Assembly: GCF_024198235.1 (NCBI RefSeq)
Contig: NZ_JAKCFB010000021.1
Coordinates: forward strand, 101,775-165,774
Direction of reading: 5' to 3'
From: Myxococcus dinghuensis
Lineage (GTDB): Bacteria; Myxococcota; Myxococcia; Myxococcales; Myxococcaceae
Length of the DNA stretch: 64,000 nucleotides
Part shown: piece after piece, positions 45,188 to 53,376 of the stretch
How the letters are laid out: each line of letters opens with the position of its first letter
How positions within the stretch are numbered: position 1 is the first letter of the stretch
Notes under the pieces: model-generated
What the model saw: the letters and a program-made list of their open reading frames with translations, nothing else
Databases searched by the model: none
Told to the model about the DNA's origin: nothing
Made by a program: the position numbers and the translations under genes

Positions 45188-45222
45188 GGGAGGCCGCGGT
45201 GAGACGCGCGCCGTGGCCTCCC
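45188..45222. terminator. Hairpin closing the TPR/HupE/DUF4331 cluster
   Basis: Arms GGGAGGCCGCGG and CCGTGGCCTCCC pair over 12 bp with one G-T wobble and an 11-base loop, 28 bases after the lipoprotein stop codon. Confidence 0.6.
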
Positions 45223-45300
45223 GCCTCCGAGCCGTCCGTCCCGGGGCCGCGAGGGCTCCGCGGGGCGCCCCGGGGCTGGCGAGGACGCGACGTAGAGGAT

Positions 45301-47115
45301 ATGGCTCGGCCTCCACGGCGCCGGGAGCCCTTCGTCCCGGCGGCGACCTGGGAGCCCGTGCCGGTGGCGACGAACGAGAACCCCCTTCAGTCCCCGAGCG
45401 TCCCCGCGCCGAGCGCCGGCCTCGCCCCCTGGGTGACGGCCCTCCTGGGGCTGCTCTGGTACCTCGCCGTGGGTGGCGGGCCCACGCTGGACCCGACGAA
45501 CCTGGACTGGCTGGGCGGGGACCTGTCACAGCACACGCTCGGCTGGATGCACTTCCGGGACGCGCCCTGGGCGTTCCCGCTGGGCCGGACGCCCAGCCTG
45601 CTGACGCCACTGCCGATGACGGTGGGCTTCGCGGACGCGAACCCCTGGGTCTCCATCGCGCTCAAGCCGTTCTCGCCCTGGCTGCCGCGGGACTTCCAGT
45701 TCATCGGGCCCTGGCTGGCGTTGTGCTTCATGCTCCAGGGGTGGCTGGGCGCGCGGCTGACGAGCCTGTTCACCTCCCGCGTCGAGCAGCAGGTCCTCGG
45801 TGGGGCGCTGTTCTTCCTGGCGCCGGTGCTGCTGTTCCGCACCGGGCACGACACCCTGTGCGCGCAGTGGCTGCTGACCGCCATGCTCTGGCTGCACCTG
45901 CGGCCGCGCGCCAGCGCGCGCGACGCCTGGAGGTCCCTGGCGCAGGCGCTGGTCGTCCTCGTGCTCGCCTCGGGCATCCACCCCTACCTGTCGGTGATGG
46001 TGTTCGCGCTCGGGGTCGCGTTGCTCGCGCGGCTGGCGTGGCGTGAGCAACTGCTGTCCTGGCGCGCGGCGGCGGGGGCCCTGGTGGTGGCCGGTGGGGT
46101 GTCCGGAGGCCTCTTCTTCCTGTTGGGCTACGTGGGGCAGGGCGTGAGCGCCGGCTCGCACGGCTTCGGCTTCTTCAGCGCGGACCTGCTCACGCTCGTC
46201 AACGCGATGGACTGGTCCTGGCTGGTGCCGGGGCTGCGCACGCAGCCGGGGCAGTACGAGGGGTTCGGCTATCTGGGCACGGGGGTGCTGGTGCTCGTCC
46301 TCGTCGCGCTGGGGACGCCCAAGGAACTGGGGGCGTGGGGCAAGGCGCGGCTGCGCGAGCACCTGCCCCTGGTGGTGTGCGTGCTGTTGCTGGCCCTGCT
46401 CGCGTTCTCGTCGGTGTTGTCGGTGGCGGGCGTGAAGGTGCTGTCGTTGCGCAAGCTGTTCTCGCCGCTGGCGCCCCTGCTGGGGGCGGTGCGCGCGTCG
46501 GGCCGCTTCATCTGGCCCTTGCACTACGCGGTGGTGACGGGCCTGCTCGCGCTCACGCTGGCCCGGTGGCGGCAGCGCCCCGCGCTGGGGTCGGGGCTGC
46601 TGCTGGGCGTGGTGTTGCTCCAGGCGCTGGACACGCGGGAGCTCTGGACGCGCAACCACTTCACGCCCGCGCCCTGGCCCCGGCTCCAGGCGCCGGAGTG
46701 GGCGCAGGTGGATGCGTCCTACCGTCACGTCGTCCTGTTCCCCACCTACGTGCATCTCTCCGAGTCGCGCTGCGCGAGGAGCGGCTTCTCGGAGCGGGAC
46801 TCCGTGCTCTTCGCGGACCTCGCCTACCGGCGACACCTGACGACGAACAGCGGCTATCCCGCGCGCGTCAGCGAGGCGCGGGTGACGGAGGTGTGCCAGA
46901 CCCTCCAGACGGACGTCGAGCAGGGGCGCCTCGCGCGCGACGCCATCTACGTCGTCGACCCTGCGCGGATGGCGCTGTTCCGGCGGCTGGGCGACGCGGT
47001 CACCTGTGGCGTGCTGGACGGCTTCCAGGTCTGCGTGGCGGAGCGCGAGGGCCGCTTCCGCGAGGCGCTCGCGCGCACGGCCCCCGCGGGCACGTCCGTG
47101 GACGTGCCTCGCTGA
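45301..47115 (+). CDS. DUF6311-family polytopic membrane protein
   Basis: A 604-residue inner-membrane protein. It starts at the ATG at 45301 (GAGGA just upstream) with a Pro/Arg-rich cytoplasmic leader, followed by roughly ten hydrophobic helices. The DUF6311-type signature GGDLSQHTLGWMHFRDAPWA followed by FPLGRTPSLL lies early; the fold resembles YfhO/GT-C glycosyltransferases. The C-terminal about 130 residues form a globular extracytoplasmic domain (YRHVVLFPTYVHLSESRCAR ... VTCGVLDGFQVCVAEREG). Might transfer a sugar from a lipid-linked donor. Lies after a terminator and ends 15 bases from the convergent thiaminase gene. Confidence 0.8.
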   Translation: MARPPRRREPFVPAATWEPVPVATNENPLQSPSVPAPSAGLAPWVTALLGLLWYLAVGGGPTLDPTNLDWLGGDLSQHTLGWMHFRDAPWAFPLGRTPSLLTPLPMTVGFADANPWVSIALKPFSPWLPRDFQFIGPWLALCFMLQGWLGARLTSLFTSRVEQQVLGGALFFLAPVLLFRTGHDTLCAQWLLTAMLWLHLRPRASARDAWRSLAQALVVLVLASGIHPYLSVMVFALGVALLARLAWREQLLSWRAAAGALVVAGGVSGGLFFLLGYVGQGVSAGSHGFGFFSADLLTLVNAMDWSWLVPGLRTQPGQYEGFGYLGTGVLVLVLVALGTPKELGAWGKARLREHLPLVVCVLLLALLAFSSVLSVAGVKVLSLRKLFSPLAPLLGAVRASGRFIWPLHYAVVTGLLALTLARWRQRPALGSGLLLGVVLLQALDTRELWTRNHFTPAPWPRLQAPEWAQVDASYRHVVLFPTYVHLSESRCARSGFSERDSVLFADLAYRRHLTTNSGYPARVSEARVTEVCQTLQTDVEQGRLARDAIYVVDPARMALFRRLGDAVTCGVLDGFQVCVAEREGRFREALARTAPAGTSVDVPR

Positions 47116-47130
47116 CCCAGCGCTCCGGTC

Positions 47131-48339
47131 CTACTGGAGGTTCTCCAGCAGGGCGGCCTGCATCGCCTTGCGGTTCTCGGGGAAGCCCTGGTTGGGATAG
47201 GGCCGGGCGTTGCGGAGGAGCGCCTCGTACTTCGGATACATGGGGTCGGAGCGCGCGGGCTCCTGTTGGTAGAAGGCGCGGTTCGCCTGGAGCAGGTAGC
47301 GGGGCGTGCTGCCCCGCGGCGCGTCCTGGCTGAAGGCGATGAGGGTGCGCACCTCCGGGTCCTTCATGAAGTCGGTGAACGCGCGCGCGTCCTGCGCGCA
47401 CGTCCCGGTGCAGTGCGTGTTGAGCACCAGCGCGTCCACGAAGACGGTGGGCGAGGAGCCCGCGCCGAGCGGCACGGAGATGACCTCCGGGAGCGCCATG
47501 CTGGGATTGGCCGCGAGGATGTAGAACAGGCGCTCGGTGTAGCCCATGAAGCCATTGGCCGCTTCCGTGGCGAAGGCCTCCTCCGGCAGCGTGTTGTCCG
47601 CGTAGGTGCCGTCCATGCAGGGATTGACGCCCGGCTCGAGCGCGCAGCTCTCCACCACCGCGGAGAAGGCCTCCACCACGGAAGTGTCCAGGGGTAGGGA
47701 CACGGCGCTCGCGAGCGCCGAGCCCGGGTGCGTGTCGGCCCAGGCGTCGAGGTACGCGGACGGCAGCGTCCAGCTCCCGTCGAGGTTGGTGGCCAGGGGG
47801 CGCTTGCCCGGTGCGGCCTCGTCGAGGATGCGGACGAGGGAGGTGCTGTCCGTGGCGGAGCGGATGTTCGTGCTCCGCGAGTAGACGACGTTGGTGCACA
47901 GGTAGGTGGGCACGCCGTAGCTCTCGCCCGAGACTTGGACGGCCTCGGCGGCGGCGGGGTGCACCGCGTTCGCGTCGACCCGGACGGGCTGGACCCAGCC
48001 CTTCGACACCAGCGAGCCGAGCACCAGCGTGTCGACCTCCACCACCTGCGCCGCGCCGTCGCCAGCGCCGAGCAGCGTGTTCAGCGCGCCGCCTTCGTCC
48101 AGGTCATAGACATCCAGGTTGAAGTCGAACACGACCTCCAGGTCGATGTCCGCGTGCTTCGCCTCGAAGTCGGCCTCGAGCCGCTGCTTCAGTCCGGCGA
48201 ACTGGTCCTTCCCCGAGTCCGGGATGTAGGGGAAGAGGACGGCCTTCAAGGGGCGGCGCGGCTCGGGCTCGGGGTCGGGCGAATCCGAGCAGGCGCTCAG
48301 CGCGAGGAGGACGGCGCAGGGCAGGGCTCTCCAGGACAT
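47131..48339 (-). CDS. Thiamine pyridinylase (thiaminase I), lipoprotein
   Basis: A 402-residue protein with lipid signal MSWRALPCAVLLALSAC (Cys17; the next residue is Ser, favouring outer-membrane sorting). The remainder aligns by eye with thiaminase I of Paenibacillus/Clostridium: AVLFPYIPDSGKDQFAGLKQ near the start, VEVDTLVLGSLVSKGWVQPV, YGVPTYLCTNVVYSR with the catalytic Cys148, and GFMGYTERLFYI with the Glu269 base. A C-terminal DFMKDPEVRTLI...PRYLLQANRAFYQQ block follows. It would destroy thiamine by replacing its thiazole with a nucleophile. It stands alone with no thi genes and no TPP riboswitch visible. Identification is good; activity is unproven. Confidence 0.85.
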   Translation of the reverse strand: MSWRALPCAVLLALSACSDSPDPEPEPRRPLKAVLFPYIPDSGKDQFAGLKQRLEADFEAKHADIDLEVVFDFNLDVYDLDEGGALNTLLGAGDGAAQVVEVDTLVLGSLVSKGWVQPVRVDANAVHPAAAEAVQVSGESYGVPTYLCTNVVYSRSTNIRSATDSTSLVRILDEAAPGKRPLATNLDGSWTLPSAYLDAWADTHPGSALASAVSLPLDTSVVEAFSAVVESCALEPGVNPCMDGTYADNTLPEEAFATEAANGFMGYTERLFYILAANPSMALPEVISVPLGAGSSPTVFVDALVLNTHCTGTCAQDARAFTDFMKDPEVRTLIAFSQDAPRGSTPRYLLQANRAFYQQEPARSDPMYPKYEALLRNARPYPNQGFPENRKAMQAALLENLQ

Positions 48340-48480
48340 GGCGTGAATCCTTTCGGTGGACCCTCGCGTCGCGGGAGGACGGCGCAGGGCGCGCGAGGGA
48401 CCGGAAGGATAGCTGTCAGGCTTTGACCGGGGGAGATGCCAGGTCGCGTGCGTCCCCCCGAGTGTGGGATTGACGGCGGC

Positions 48481-49989
48481 TCAGCTCCAGACGACGTTCG
48501 GATGCGGGGCCACGGCCGCGCGGAGCATCCCCTGACCTCGTGGGTCCGTGCGGTGGGCGCCACGGATGTGGACCCGCGGGGCGCGGAAGGTCATCGCGCC
48601 CCGGAGGGCCTGGGCGAGCGACTCCACATGTTGGCCGTGGACCAGCGTCGCGCGCAGGGGCTGCTCGCGCTCCGGGGCGAGGACCAGGGTCCAGGCGTCG
48701 ACGGCGCGCGCCTCGAAGCGCTTCAGTCGCGGGGCGAGCGGGGAGAGGGCGCACTGCTGGACATCCTCCGGCGCCGTCGTGTGGAGGACCAGGTGGGTCA
48801 ACCGGGGCAGCTCGGCCAGTTGCGCGAGCAGCGTGGGGTCCTTCTGGGTGAGCGAGCCCACCAGGGACAGGCTGCGCACCGGGGGCGCATGGCGGAGCAG
48901 CGCTCGCGCCAGCTCGGGTGCCACGCGCCGCAGGGTGGTGACGTTGGCCAGGTTCGGATGGCACAGCCACCTGGCCAGCTCGGGCGTGCTGATGCCCAGG
49001 GTGTCGATCTCCCGCACGGTCCTCCATTCGGGGCCGGGCTCGGCGAGGGCCTGCCGTACGCGCGTGCTCAGGCGCACCGCCATGGGGAAGCCTCGCTCGA
49101 ACCGGGTGGAGCCCCGCTTGACGAGGGGCCCGAGCGGGGCCTCCCACCACAGGCCATGCTGCTCGATGAGCTGCTCGATGCGCTCGGCGGACGCGCCGGG
49201 CATCAACTGCGCGGAGACGAGCTCGCCCCAGGGATTGCCGGACTCCTGGAGATGGTCCGCGAGCACCAGCCGCGCGGACATGTCCTCGGGTGACGCGAAC
49301 ACACGTCCCAGCAGCTCCCCGCGCAGGGGCGCGTGCGTGGCCTCCCGGGTCTCGCGCTGGGTGAGTGCGTTCTCCCACGCCTCGAGGCGCGTGGTGGCTT
49401 CCGGGCCAGGCGCGCGCGGGTGGACCGCCTGGATGCGCTCGAGGAGGGCGGTCCTCCGCAACTGGACCTTCCGCTCCTCGATGTCGCGGGGCTCGGCCTC
49501 GGGCGTGCGCCAGAGTCGCTGGAGTCGGTCGAGCACCCGCATGTCGGCCGAGGACTCGAGGAGTTGGAGGAGCGGTTGCGCCACCATCGGCGTGGCCGCG
49601 ACGGGGTGTTGCGCCACGTCCACGAGGGTGAAGGTCAGCCGGGGATCCGCGGGCCATTGGAGCTGCGGAGAGCCGGGCCACTCACGGAACTGCTCCAGCC
49701 AGTGGGCCACGGCCGCGGCGTGGCCGAGCGACAGGGCCTGCTGGAGTGCCCCGCGCAGCAGGGGCAGGTCGAGCATCTTGCGCCGGGAGGCCCGCAGTGA
49801 CACCTCCGCGGTGTCCGGGAGGTGGAGGCCCGAGGTGAGCCGGTCGGACAGCCGCTCGATGAGTCGCGCGAGGCGCTCCTCGCGGATGAACCGCCAGGTC
49901 TGGACGAGCAGGTCGAGCGCCCGCTCCTCGTCGTGTTGCTCGAAGGCCTCCAGGGCGCCATCCAGGTGCGTGCTCAGCGTGTCGGTCAC
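48481..49989 (-). CDS. TIGR02996-domain protein
   Basis: A 502-residue protein of the Myxococcus/planctomycete TIGR02996 type. The signature FASPEDMSARLVLADHLQES followed by GNPWGELVSAQL lies near residues 235-265. N-terminal part (1-200) is helical; C-terminal part (300-490) is leucine-rich-repeat-like (VREIDTLGISTPELARWLCH, HPNLANVTTLRRVAPELARA, PPVRSLSLVGSLTQKDPTLL). No signal peptide. TIGR02996 proteins occur in large paralogous sets in these genomes and their function is unknown. About 110 bases from the divergent glutathione peroxidase gene. Confidence 0.85.
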   Translation of the reverse strand: MTDTLSTHLDGALEAFEQHDEERALDLLVQTWRFIREERLARLIERLSDRLTSGLHLPDTAEVSLRASRRKMLDLPLLRGALQQALSLGHAAAVAHWLEQFREWPGSPQLQWPADPRLTFTLVDVAQHPVAATPMVAQPLLQLLESSADMRVLDRLQRLWRTPEAEPRDIEERKVQLRRTALLERIQAVHPRAPGPEATTRLEAWENALTQRETREATHAPLRGELLGRVFASPEDMSARLVLADHLQESGNPWGELVSAQLMPGASAERIEQLIEQHGLWWEAPLGPLVKRGSTRFERGFPMAVRLSTRVRQALAEPGPEWRTVREIDTLGISTPELARWLCHPNLANVTTLRRVAPELARALLRHAPPVRSLSLVGSLTQKDPTLLAQLAELPRLTHLVLHTTAPEDVQQCALSPLAPRLKRFEARAVDAWTLVLAPEREQPLRATLVHGQHVESLAQALRGAMTFRAPRVHIRGAHRTDPRGQGMLRAAVAPHPNVVWS

Positions 49990-50097
49990 GGTGGCAGTGT
50001 ATCCTTCCGAACCTCGGGGGGATGGGATTCGGGTGGGGCGCGCGAGGTCGGGTTGTTACTGTGGGGCGTCATTCCCCCTCAGGAAGCGAGCCGACGC

Positions 50098-50649
50098 GTG
50101 AGCCACGACCTCTATGACATCCCCCTGAAGTCCATCGACGGAGCCCAGCAGTCCCTTGGCCGGTTCAAGGGAAAGGTCCTGCTGGTGGTGAACGTCGCCT
50201 CCAAGTGCGGCCTGACGCCGCAGTACGAGGGACTGGAGAAGCTCTACGAGCGCAAGAACGCCGAGGGGCTGGAGGTCCTGGGCTTCCCCGCCAACGACTT
50301 CATGGGCCAGGAGCCGGGCAGCGAGGCGGAGATCAAGGACTTCTGCTCCCTGACCTACGACGTGAAGTTCCCGCTGTTCTCCAAGATTTCGGTCGTGGGT
50401 GAGAACAAGCACCCGCTGTACCGCGCGCTGACGAGCGCCGTGCCCGACGCCACGGGCGAGGGCCCCATGCGCGCGCGCCTCAAGGGTTATGGCATCGAGG
50501 CCAACCCGAAGCCGGAGGTGCAGTGGAACTTCGAGAAGTTCGTCATCGGCCGGGACGGTCGGGTCGCGGCCCGCTTCACGCCGGACGTGACGGCGGATGA
50601 CCCGCGCCTGCTCCAGGCCATCGACGCCGAGCTGGCGAAGTCCACCTGA
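50098..50649 (+). CDS. Glutathione peroxidase-like thiol peroxidase
   Basis: Reduces H2O2 and organic peroxides; in bacteria usually with thioredoxin. The 183-residue product starts at a GTG at 50098 (MSHDLYDIPLKSIDG). Catalytic Cys37 sits in NVASKCGLTPQYEGLE; GFPANDFMGQEPGS supplies the Gln and WNFEKF the Trp of the active site. A second Cys in IKDFCSLTYDVKFP is the likely resolving residue of the thioredoxin-dependent type. No signal peptide: cytoplasmic. The frame is open upstream to 49822 but those residues are non-conserved and antisense to another gene. Confidence 0.93.
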   Translation: MSHDLYDIPLKSIDGAQQSLGRFKGKVLLVVNVASKCGLTPQYEGLEKLYERKNAEGLEVLGFPANDFMGQEPGSEAEIKDFCSLTYDVKFPLFSKISVVGENKHPLYRALTSAVPDATGEGPMRARLKGYGIEANPKPEVQWNFEKFVIGRDGRVAARFTPDVTADDPRLLQAIDAELAKST

Positions 50650-50660
50650 GCCGGAGCCGC

Positions 50661-50691
50661 TCCCGCGGGCCTCGTGAAGGTGCCCGCGGGA
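50661..50691. terminator. Bidirectional hairpin after gpx
   Basis: Perfect 10-bp arms TCCCGCGGGC / GCCCGCGGGA with an 11-base loop between the convergent stops at 50649 and 50713. Confidence 0.65.
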
Positions 50692-50712
50692 CAGGCCTTG
50701 CCGACGTCCGGA

Positions 50713-50982
50713 CTACGCGCAGATGTTCTCGACGAAGGTACAGGACTGGGTGCAGTTCAGCCCACACCGGTGACCGGCCTCGTAGTCCGTCCTCCCGCTG
50801 AACGTCCGTCCGGTGACGGGGCAGCGATAGAAGATGCAGTCGCCAGGGGCGAGCGCGCCCTCCTCGCTGCGGGTCTCCTCGGGGAGCGGCTGTTCGGCGC
50901 CGGTGGCGTCGTCGACGCCGCCGCAGGCCGTGAGCATCAGGAGCGCGAAGACCAGACCGCCTTTGACAGACACACCCTTCAT
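50713..50982 (-). CDS. Small Cys-rich lipoprotein
   Basis: An 89-residue lipoprotein (lipobox LTAC, Cys20) with an acidic spacer ending RSEEGAL and a 40-residue core of six Cys in a zinc-ribbon-like or disulfide pattern (DCIFYRCPVTGRTFSGRTDY, HRCGLNCTQSCTF, NICA). The frame could begin at 51018, but the ATG at 50982 gives the signal peptide. One of the dispersed set. Convergent with gpx across a strong hairpin. Confidence 0.75.
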   Translation of the reverse strand: MKGVSVKGGLVFALLMLTACGGVDDATGAEQPLPEETRSEEGALAPGDCIFYRCPVTGRTFSGRTDYEAGHRCGLNCTQSCTFVENICA

Positions 50983-51148
50983 GATGACCTCCCTGGACGC
51001 GATGGTGAGACCGTGCACGGGTGGAACGAGCCCTCGGGTTCGTTCGCTGCGCGAGGGTATGAAATGCCCGCACGGAGCGTCAAACCCGCCTCGGATGTTC
51101 AGCGGGAGCCGAGGTGGGGGCGCGTCTGGGATTGTCCGTCGATGAGGT

Positions 51149-51775
51149 TCAGCGCCGCACCATCAGCCGCAGGCCGCCCATCAACCAGGAGTGGTCGCGG
51201 GGATCCTGCTCCTTGTACCGGGCGAGGGTGGCGGTGACGTAGGGGCCGAACCACACGGGGCCGGCGAGGCGGAAATCGAGGCCCGCCTGGACGTTGCCCA
51301 GCTCGAAGCCCTTGGAGGTGGCGTCCACGCGCTCCAGCTTGCCCGTCATCACGGAGGGCATCTGGTCCGCGTCGAGGATGTCGTAGCCCGCGCCCACGCC
51401 CAGCCACGGGCTGAGGTCCTCCGACCAGGGGTGGTGGTAGCTCACGGCGAGGCCGAAGCGCATGGCGCTCACCCCACACTCGCCCTGGCACTCGCTGGCG
51501 GCGAGTCCTTTGGCGTACTGGAAGAAGGCGCCCACGTAGATGCGGGAGGCGAGGAACGTGCCCGCGTCGATCTGCATGGGGATGATGCCCTTCGCGACCT
51601 TGTTCAGGCGGACGTCGTAGTGGCCTTCTCCTCCGCGGACGAGGCCGGTGGGGAGTCCGTAGCCAGCGCGGGCGCCGACGGTGAGCTTGAGGCCTTCGGA
51701 TTCGGCGTGGGCGGTAGGGGCCGCGCAGAGGAGGATGAGGAGGAGGACGGCGGACGTAGCGGTGGCGTGACGCAT
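51149..51775 (-). CDS. Outer-membrane beta-barrel-like protein
   Basis: A 208-residue exported protein: signal peptide MRHATATSAVLLLILLCAAPTAHAE, then alternating beta strands with aromatic girdles (LKLTVGARAGYGLPTG, RIYVGAFFQYAKGL, MRFGLAVSYHHPW, WLGVGAGYDILDADQ, VQAGLDFRLAGPVWFGPYVT, YVTATLARYKE, HSWLMGGLRLMVRR) typical of an 8-stranded OmpA/OmpW-like barrel. The terminal Arg-Arg ending is unusual for a barrel C-terminus, which normally ends in an aromatic residue. Monocistronic. Role unknown. Confidence 0.75.
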   Translation of the reverse strand: MRHATATSAVLLLILLCAAPTAHAESEGLKLTVGARAGYGLPTGLVRGGEGHYDVRLNKVAKGIIPMQIDAGTFLASRIYVGAFFQYAKGLAASECQGECGVSAMRFGLAVSYHHPWSEDLSPWLGVGAGYDILDADQMPSVMTGKLERVDATSKGFELGNVQAGLDFRLAGPVWFGPYVTATLARYKEQDPRDHSWLMGGLRLMVRR

Positions 51776-52486
51776 GGGTCTTTCCTTGGCGGTGGCATGA
51801 GAGAGGTCACCGTGTGCCCGGCCGGGTCGGCCTGCCTCGAGCGGGGCGTGGTGGCTCCAGTGCAATCACGATGCCTTGGGCGGTTTCAGGGTGGCAGCGG
51901 TAGCCAGGTGGACGGCGGACCTCAGAATTCCACGAGGACGCGGCGGGTGGGGCAGGGTCGCGCCGCGTGACTGACGCGGATGTCGCGCCTCGAGATGGGA
52001 CGCGTCGCGTCAGGAGGGGCGTCGAGCGCGGTTGCGGTCTGGATGGTGTTGGAGCGCGCACCACGGAGCATTCTCAGTGATGTGATCGGAGGTAGGGCCT
52101 TCCTGGTGCTGGTGTCCAGGGGGCCGCGGACTCATGGGCGGAGCGGGTGTGCGTCGAGCGCCGTGCGGCCTTCGCGCCAGTGCTCGTTCGTCTGAACGGC
52201 GGGCGCGCCGCTGCCGGTTCGCCCCGCCCTCCTCGTGGATAGGAGCTTCGCCCGGGACGTGGATGTGGTTGCTTCGGGCAATGAATTGGGAGTCTTGGGT
52301 GGTAGATTGTTGCCTCAGGCATCTAGTGGGAAGTGCGTAGGATGAGGCGGGCCGGAGAGGAGATGGTTGCCTCAGGCAATGACTATTCGGTCATGGGCTT
52401 GCATTTGGGAGGGATTGGGCGTTTACTGCTTTTGCCTCTTTCGGGAGCCCGGAGAGGAATCACCCAGAAAGCGAAGAGGAGAACCC
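51776..52486. other. Long divergent intergenic region with palindromic repeats
   Basis: About 710 bases between a barrel-protein gene and a small lipoprotein gene. No convincing gene. The right third is unusually AT-richer and carries three copies of a TTGCCTcAGGCAA-like palindrome (52269-52380), the best regulatory signal of the region. Confidence 0.45.
52269..52380. promoter_or_regulatory. Three palindromic TTGCCTcAGGCAA-type elements
   Basis: Copies at 52269-52282 (TTGCTTCGGGCAAT), 52310-52322 (TTGCCTCAGGCAT) and 52367-52380 (TTGCCTCAGGCAAT), starts 41 and 57 bases apart. The last ends 106 bases before the lipoprotein start codon. Each is a near-perfect palindrome, as expected for sites bound by a dimeric activator or repressor. 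Confidence 0.5.
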
Positions 52487-52831
52487 ATGTCCGTCGTGGG
52501 ATTGCGCCGTTGTGCCCTGTTGATGGGAGTGATGCTGCTGGCCGCGTGCGGAGGCCCGCTGCCGGAGGAGCACGCCACTCCCGCTGCCGCTGACAGCCGG
52601 ATCGAGGAGTTGATGAATGCCTCCTCCGAGGATGAGCCTGTCGCTGCCGCTGCGGAGTGTGTTCTTCGGAGGGTGCAGTCGTGCAGGCCCACCGCGCGCT
52701 GGTGCAGTGTTACTTGTTGTAACAATACGTACCATCTGGCGTGGAAGGAATGTGGCGATTGTCGGTCTTTTGCCAATACCCAGTGCGCAGCAGCTGGCAG
52801 TGGTCCTATGACCATTGACTGGCTGGAGTGA
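52487..52831 (+). CDS. Small Cys-rich lipoprotein under repeat-rich promoter
   Basis: A 114-residue lipoprotein (GAGGAG ribosome-binding site, lipobox LAAC, Cys21). The acidic spacer is longer than in the others (MNASSEDEPVAAAAEC) and lacks a clear ...L ending. The core has eight Cys (ECVLRRVQSCRPTARWCSVT, CCNNTYHLAWKECGDCRSFA, QCAAAG). Upstream lie the three palindromes described separately, so this gene may be regulated by them. Its unusual AT-richer 3-prime part (GTTACTTGTTGTAAC) differs in codon use from neighbours. Confidence 0.75.
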   Translation: MSVVGLRRCALLMGVMLLAACGGPLPEEHATPAAADSRIEELMNASSEDEPVAAAAECVLRRVQSCRPTARWCSVTCCNNTYHLAWKECGDCRSFANTQCAAAGSGPMTIDWLE

Positions 52832-52924
52832 TATCCGTCCGAGCCAATGGGCTGGTCCAGAATTCGCCAGGGCCCGTCCGTAGGTTGCGAGCGACGGCGG
52901 TCAGTCTATCTCGACGTTGAACTG

Positions 52925-52954
52925 GGAGGACCAGGGCTCCAACCCTGGGCCTCC
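52925..52954. terminator. Bidirectional hairpin between convergent small lipoprotein genes
   Basis: GGAGG-A-CCAGGG and CCCTGG-G-CCTCC arms (11 bp with one A/G mismatch) with a 6-base loop (CTCCAA), between stops at 52831 (plus) and 52977 (minus). Confidence 0.55.
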
Positions 52955-52976
52955 TGGCTGTCACCGTCGACAACCC

Positions 52977-53258
52977 TCAGAAACAGACGCTATTGCAGTA
53001 CGGCGCGCCAGTGCGCTGAGTGCAGCACGTCTGACCGTTGGTGCAGGCGCCGTTGACACAGGCGGGGCGGCAGAGGCCCTCGTCCGGCTGGTCCGGGAAC
53101 CAGGCGCACACCGTGGTGCCCGGGCACGCGCCCGTGCCGTACTCGCACGCGAGCCCCTGCTCGGTGCTGCCGAGCTCATCGCCCGCCGTGTCGGGACCCG
53201 AACCGCACGCCGTGAGCCCGAACGCGCACATCGCCACCACACAGATCATCCGCAACAT
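52977..53258 (-). CDS. Small Cys-rich lipoprotein
   Basis: A 93-residue lipoprotein with an excellent AGGAGG ribosome-binding site. Lipobox LTAC (Cys18), spacer SGPDTAGDELGSTEQGL, then a 54-residue core with eight cysteines (ACEYGTGACPGTTVCAW, LCRPACVNGACTNGQTCC, YCNSVCF). The core resembles CGDG/CxxGxxC disulfide mini-domains but is not a named family. Convergent with another member across a hairpin. Confidence 0.78.
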   Translation of the reverse strand: MLRMICVVAMCAFGLTACGSGPDTAGDELGSTEQGLACEYGTGACPGTTVCAWFPDQPDEGLCRPACVNGACTNGQTCCTQRTGAPYCNSVCF

Positions 53259-53376
53259 GGAAGCCTCCTGGTGTTTCGAGTGAGGAATCCAGAAGTATAC
53301 GGGTACACCATGTGCGGAGAGTAATCCGGTCCGAGTCTCGCTTTTCCCGTATCACTGATACGCCTGCCCCAAAGGT

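Noticed and set aside
52412..52432. Sigma-54-like -24/-12 element (TTGGGCGTTTACTGCT)
   Set aside because: The GG and GC elements are one base closer than the strict 12-base spacing of working sigma-54 promoters.
52925..52954. Possible tRNA T-arm remnant or attachment site on the minus strand
   Set aside because: The hairpin has a 6-base loop and 11-bp stem without the GTTC...A loop pattern, and no acceptor or anticodon arm adjoins; it fits a terminator better.
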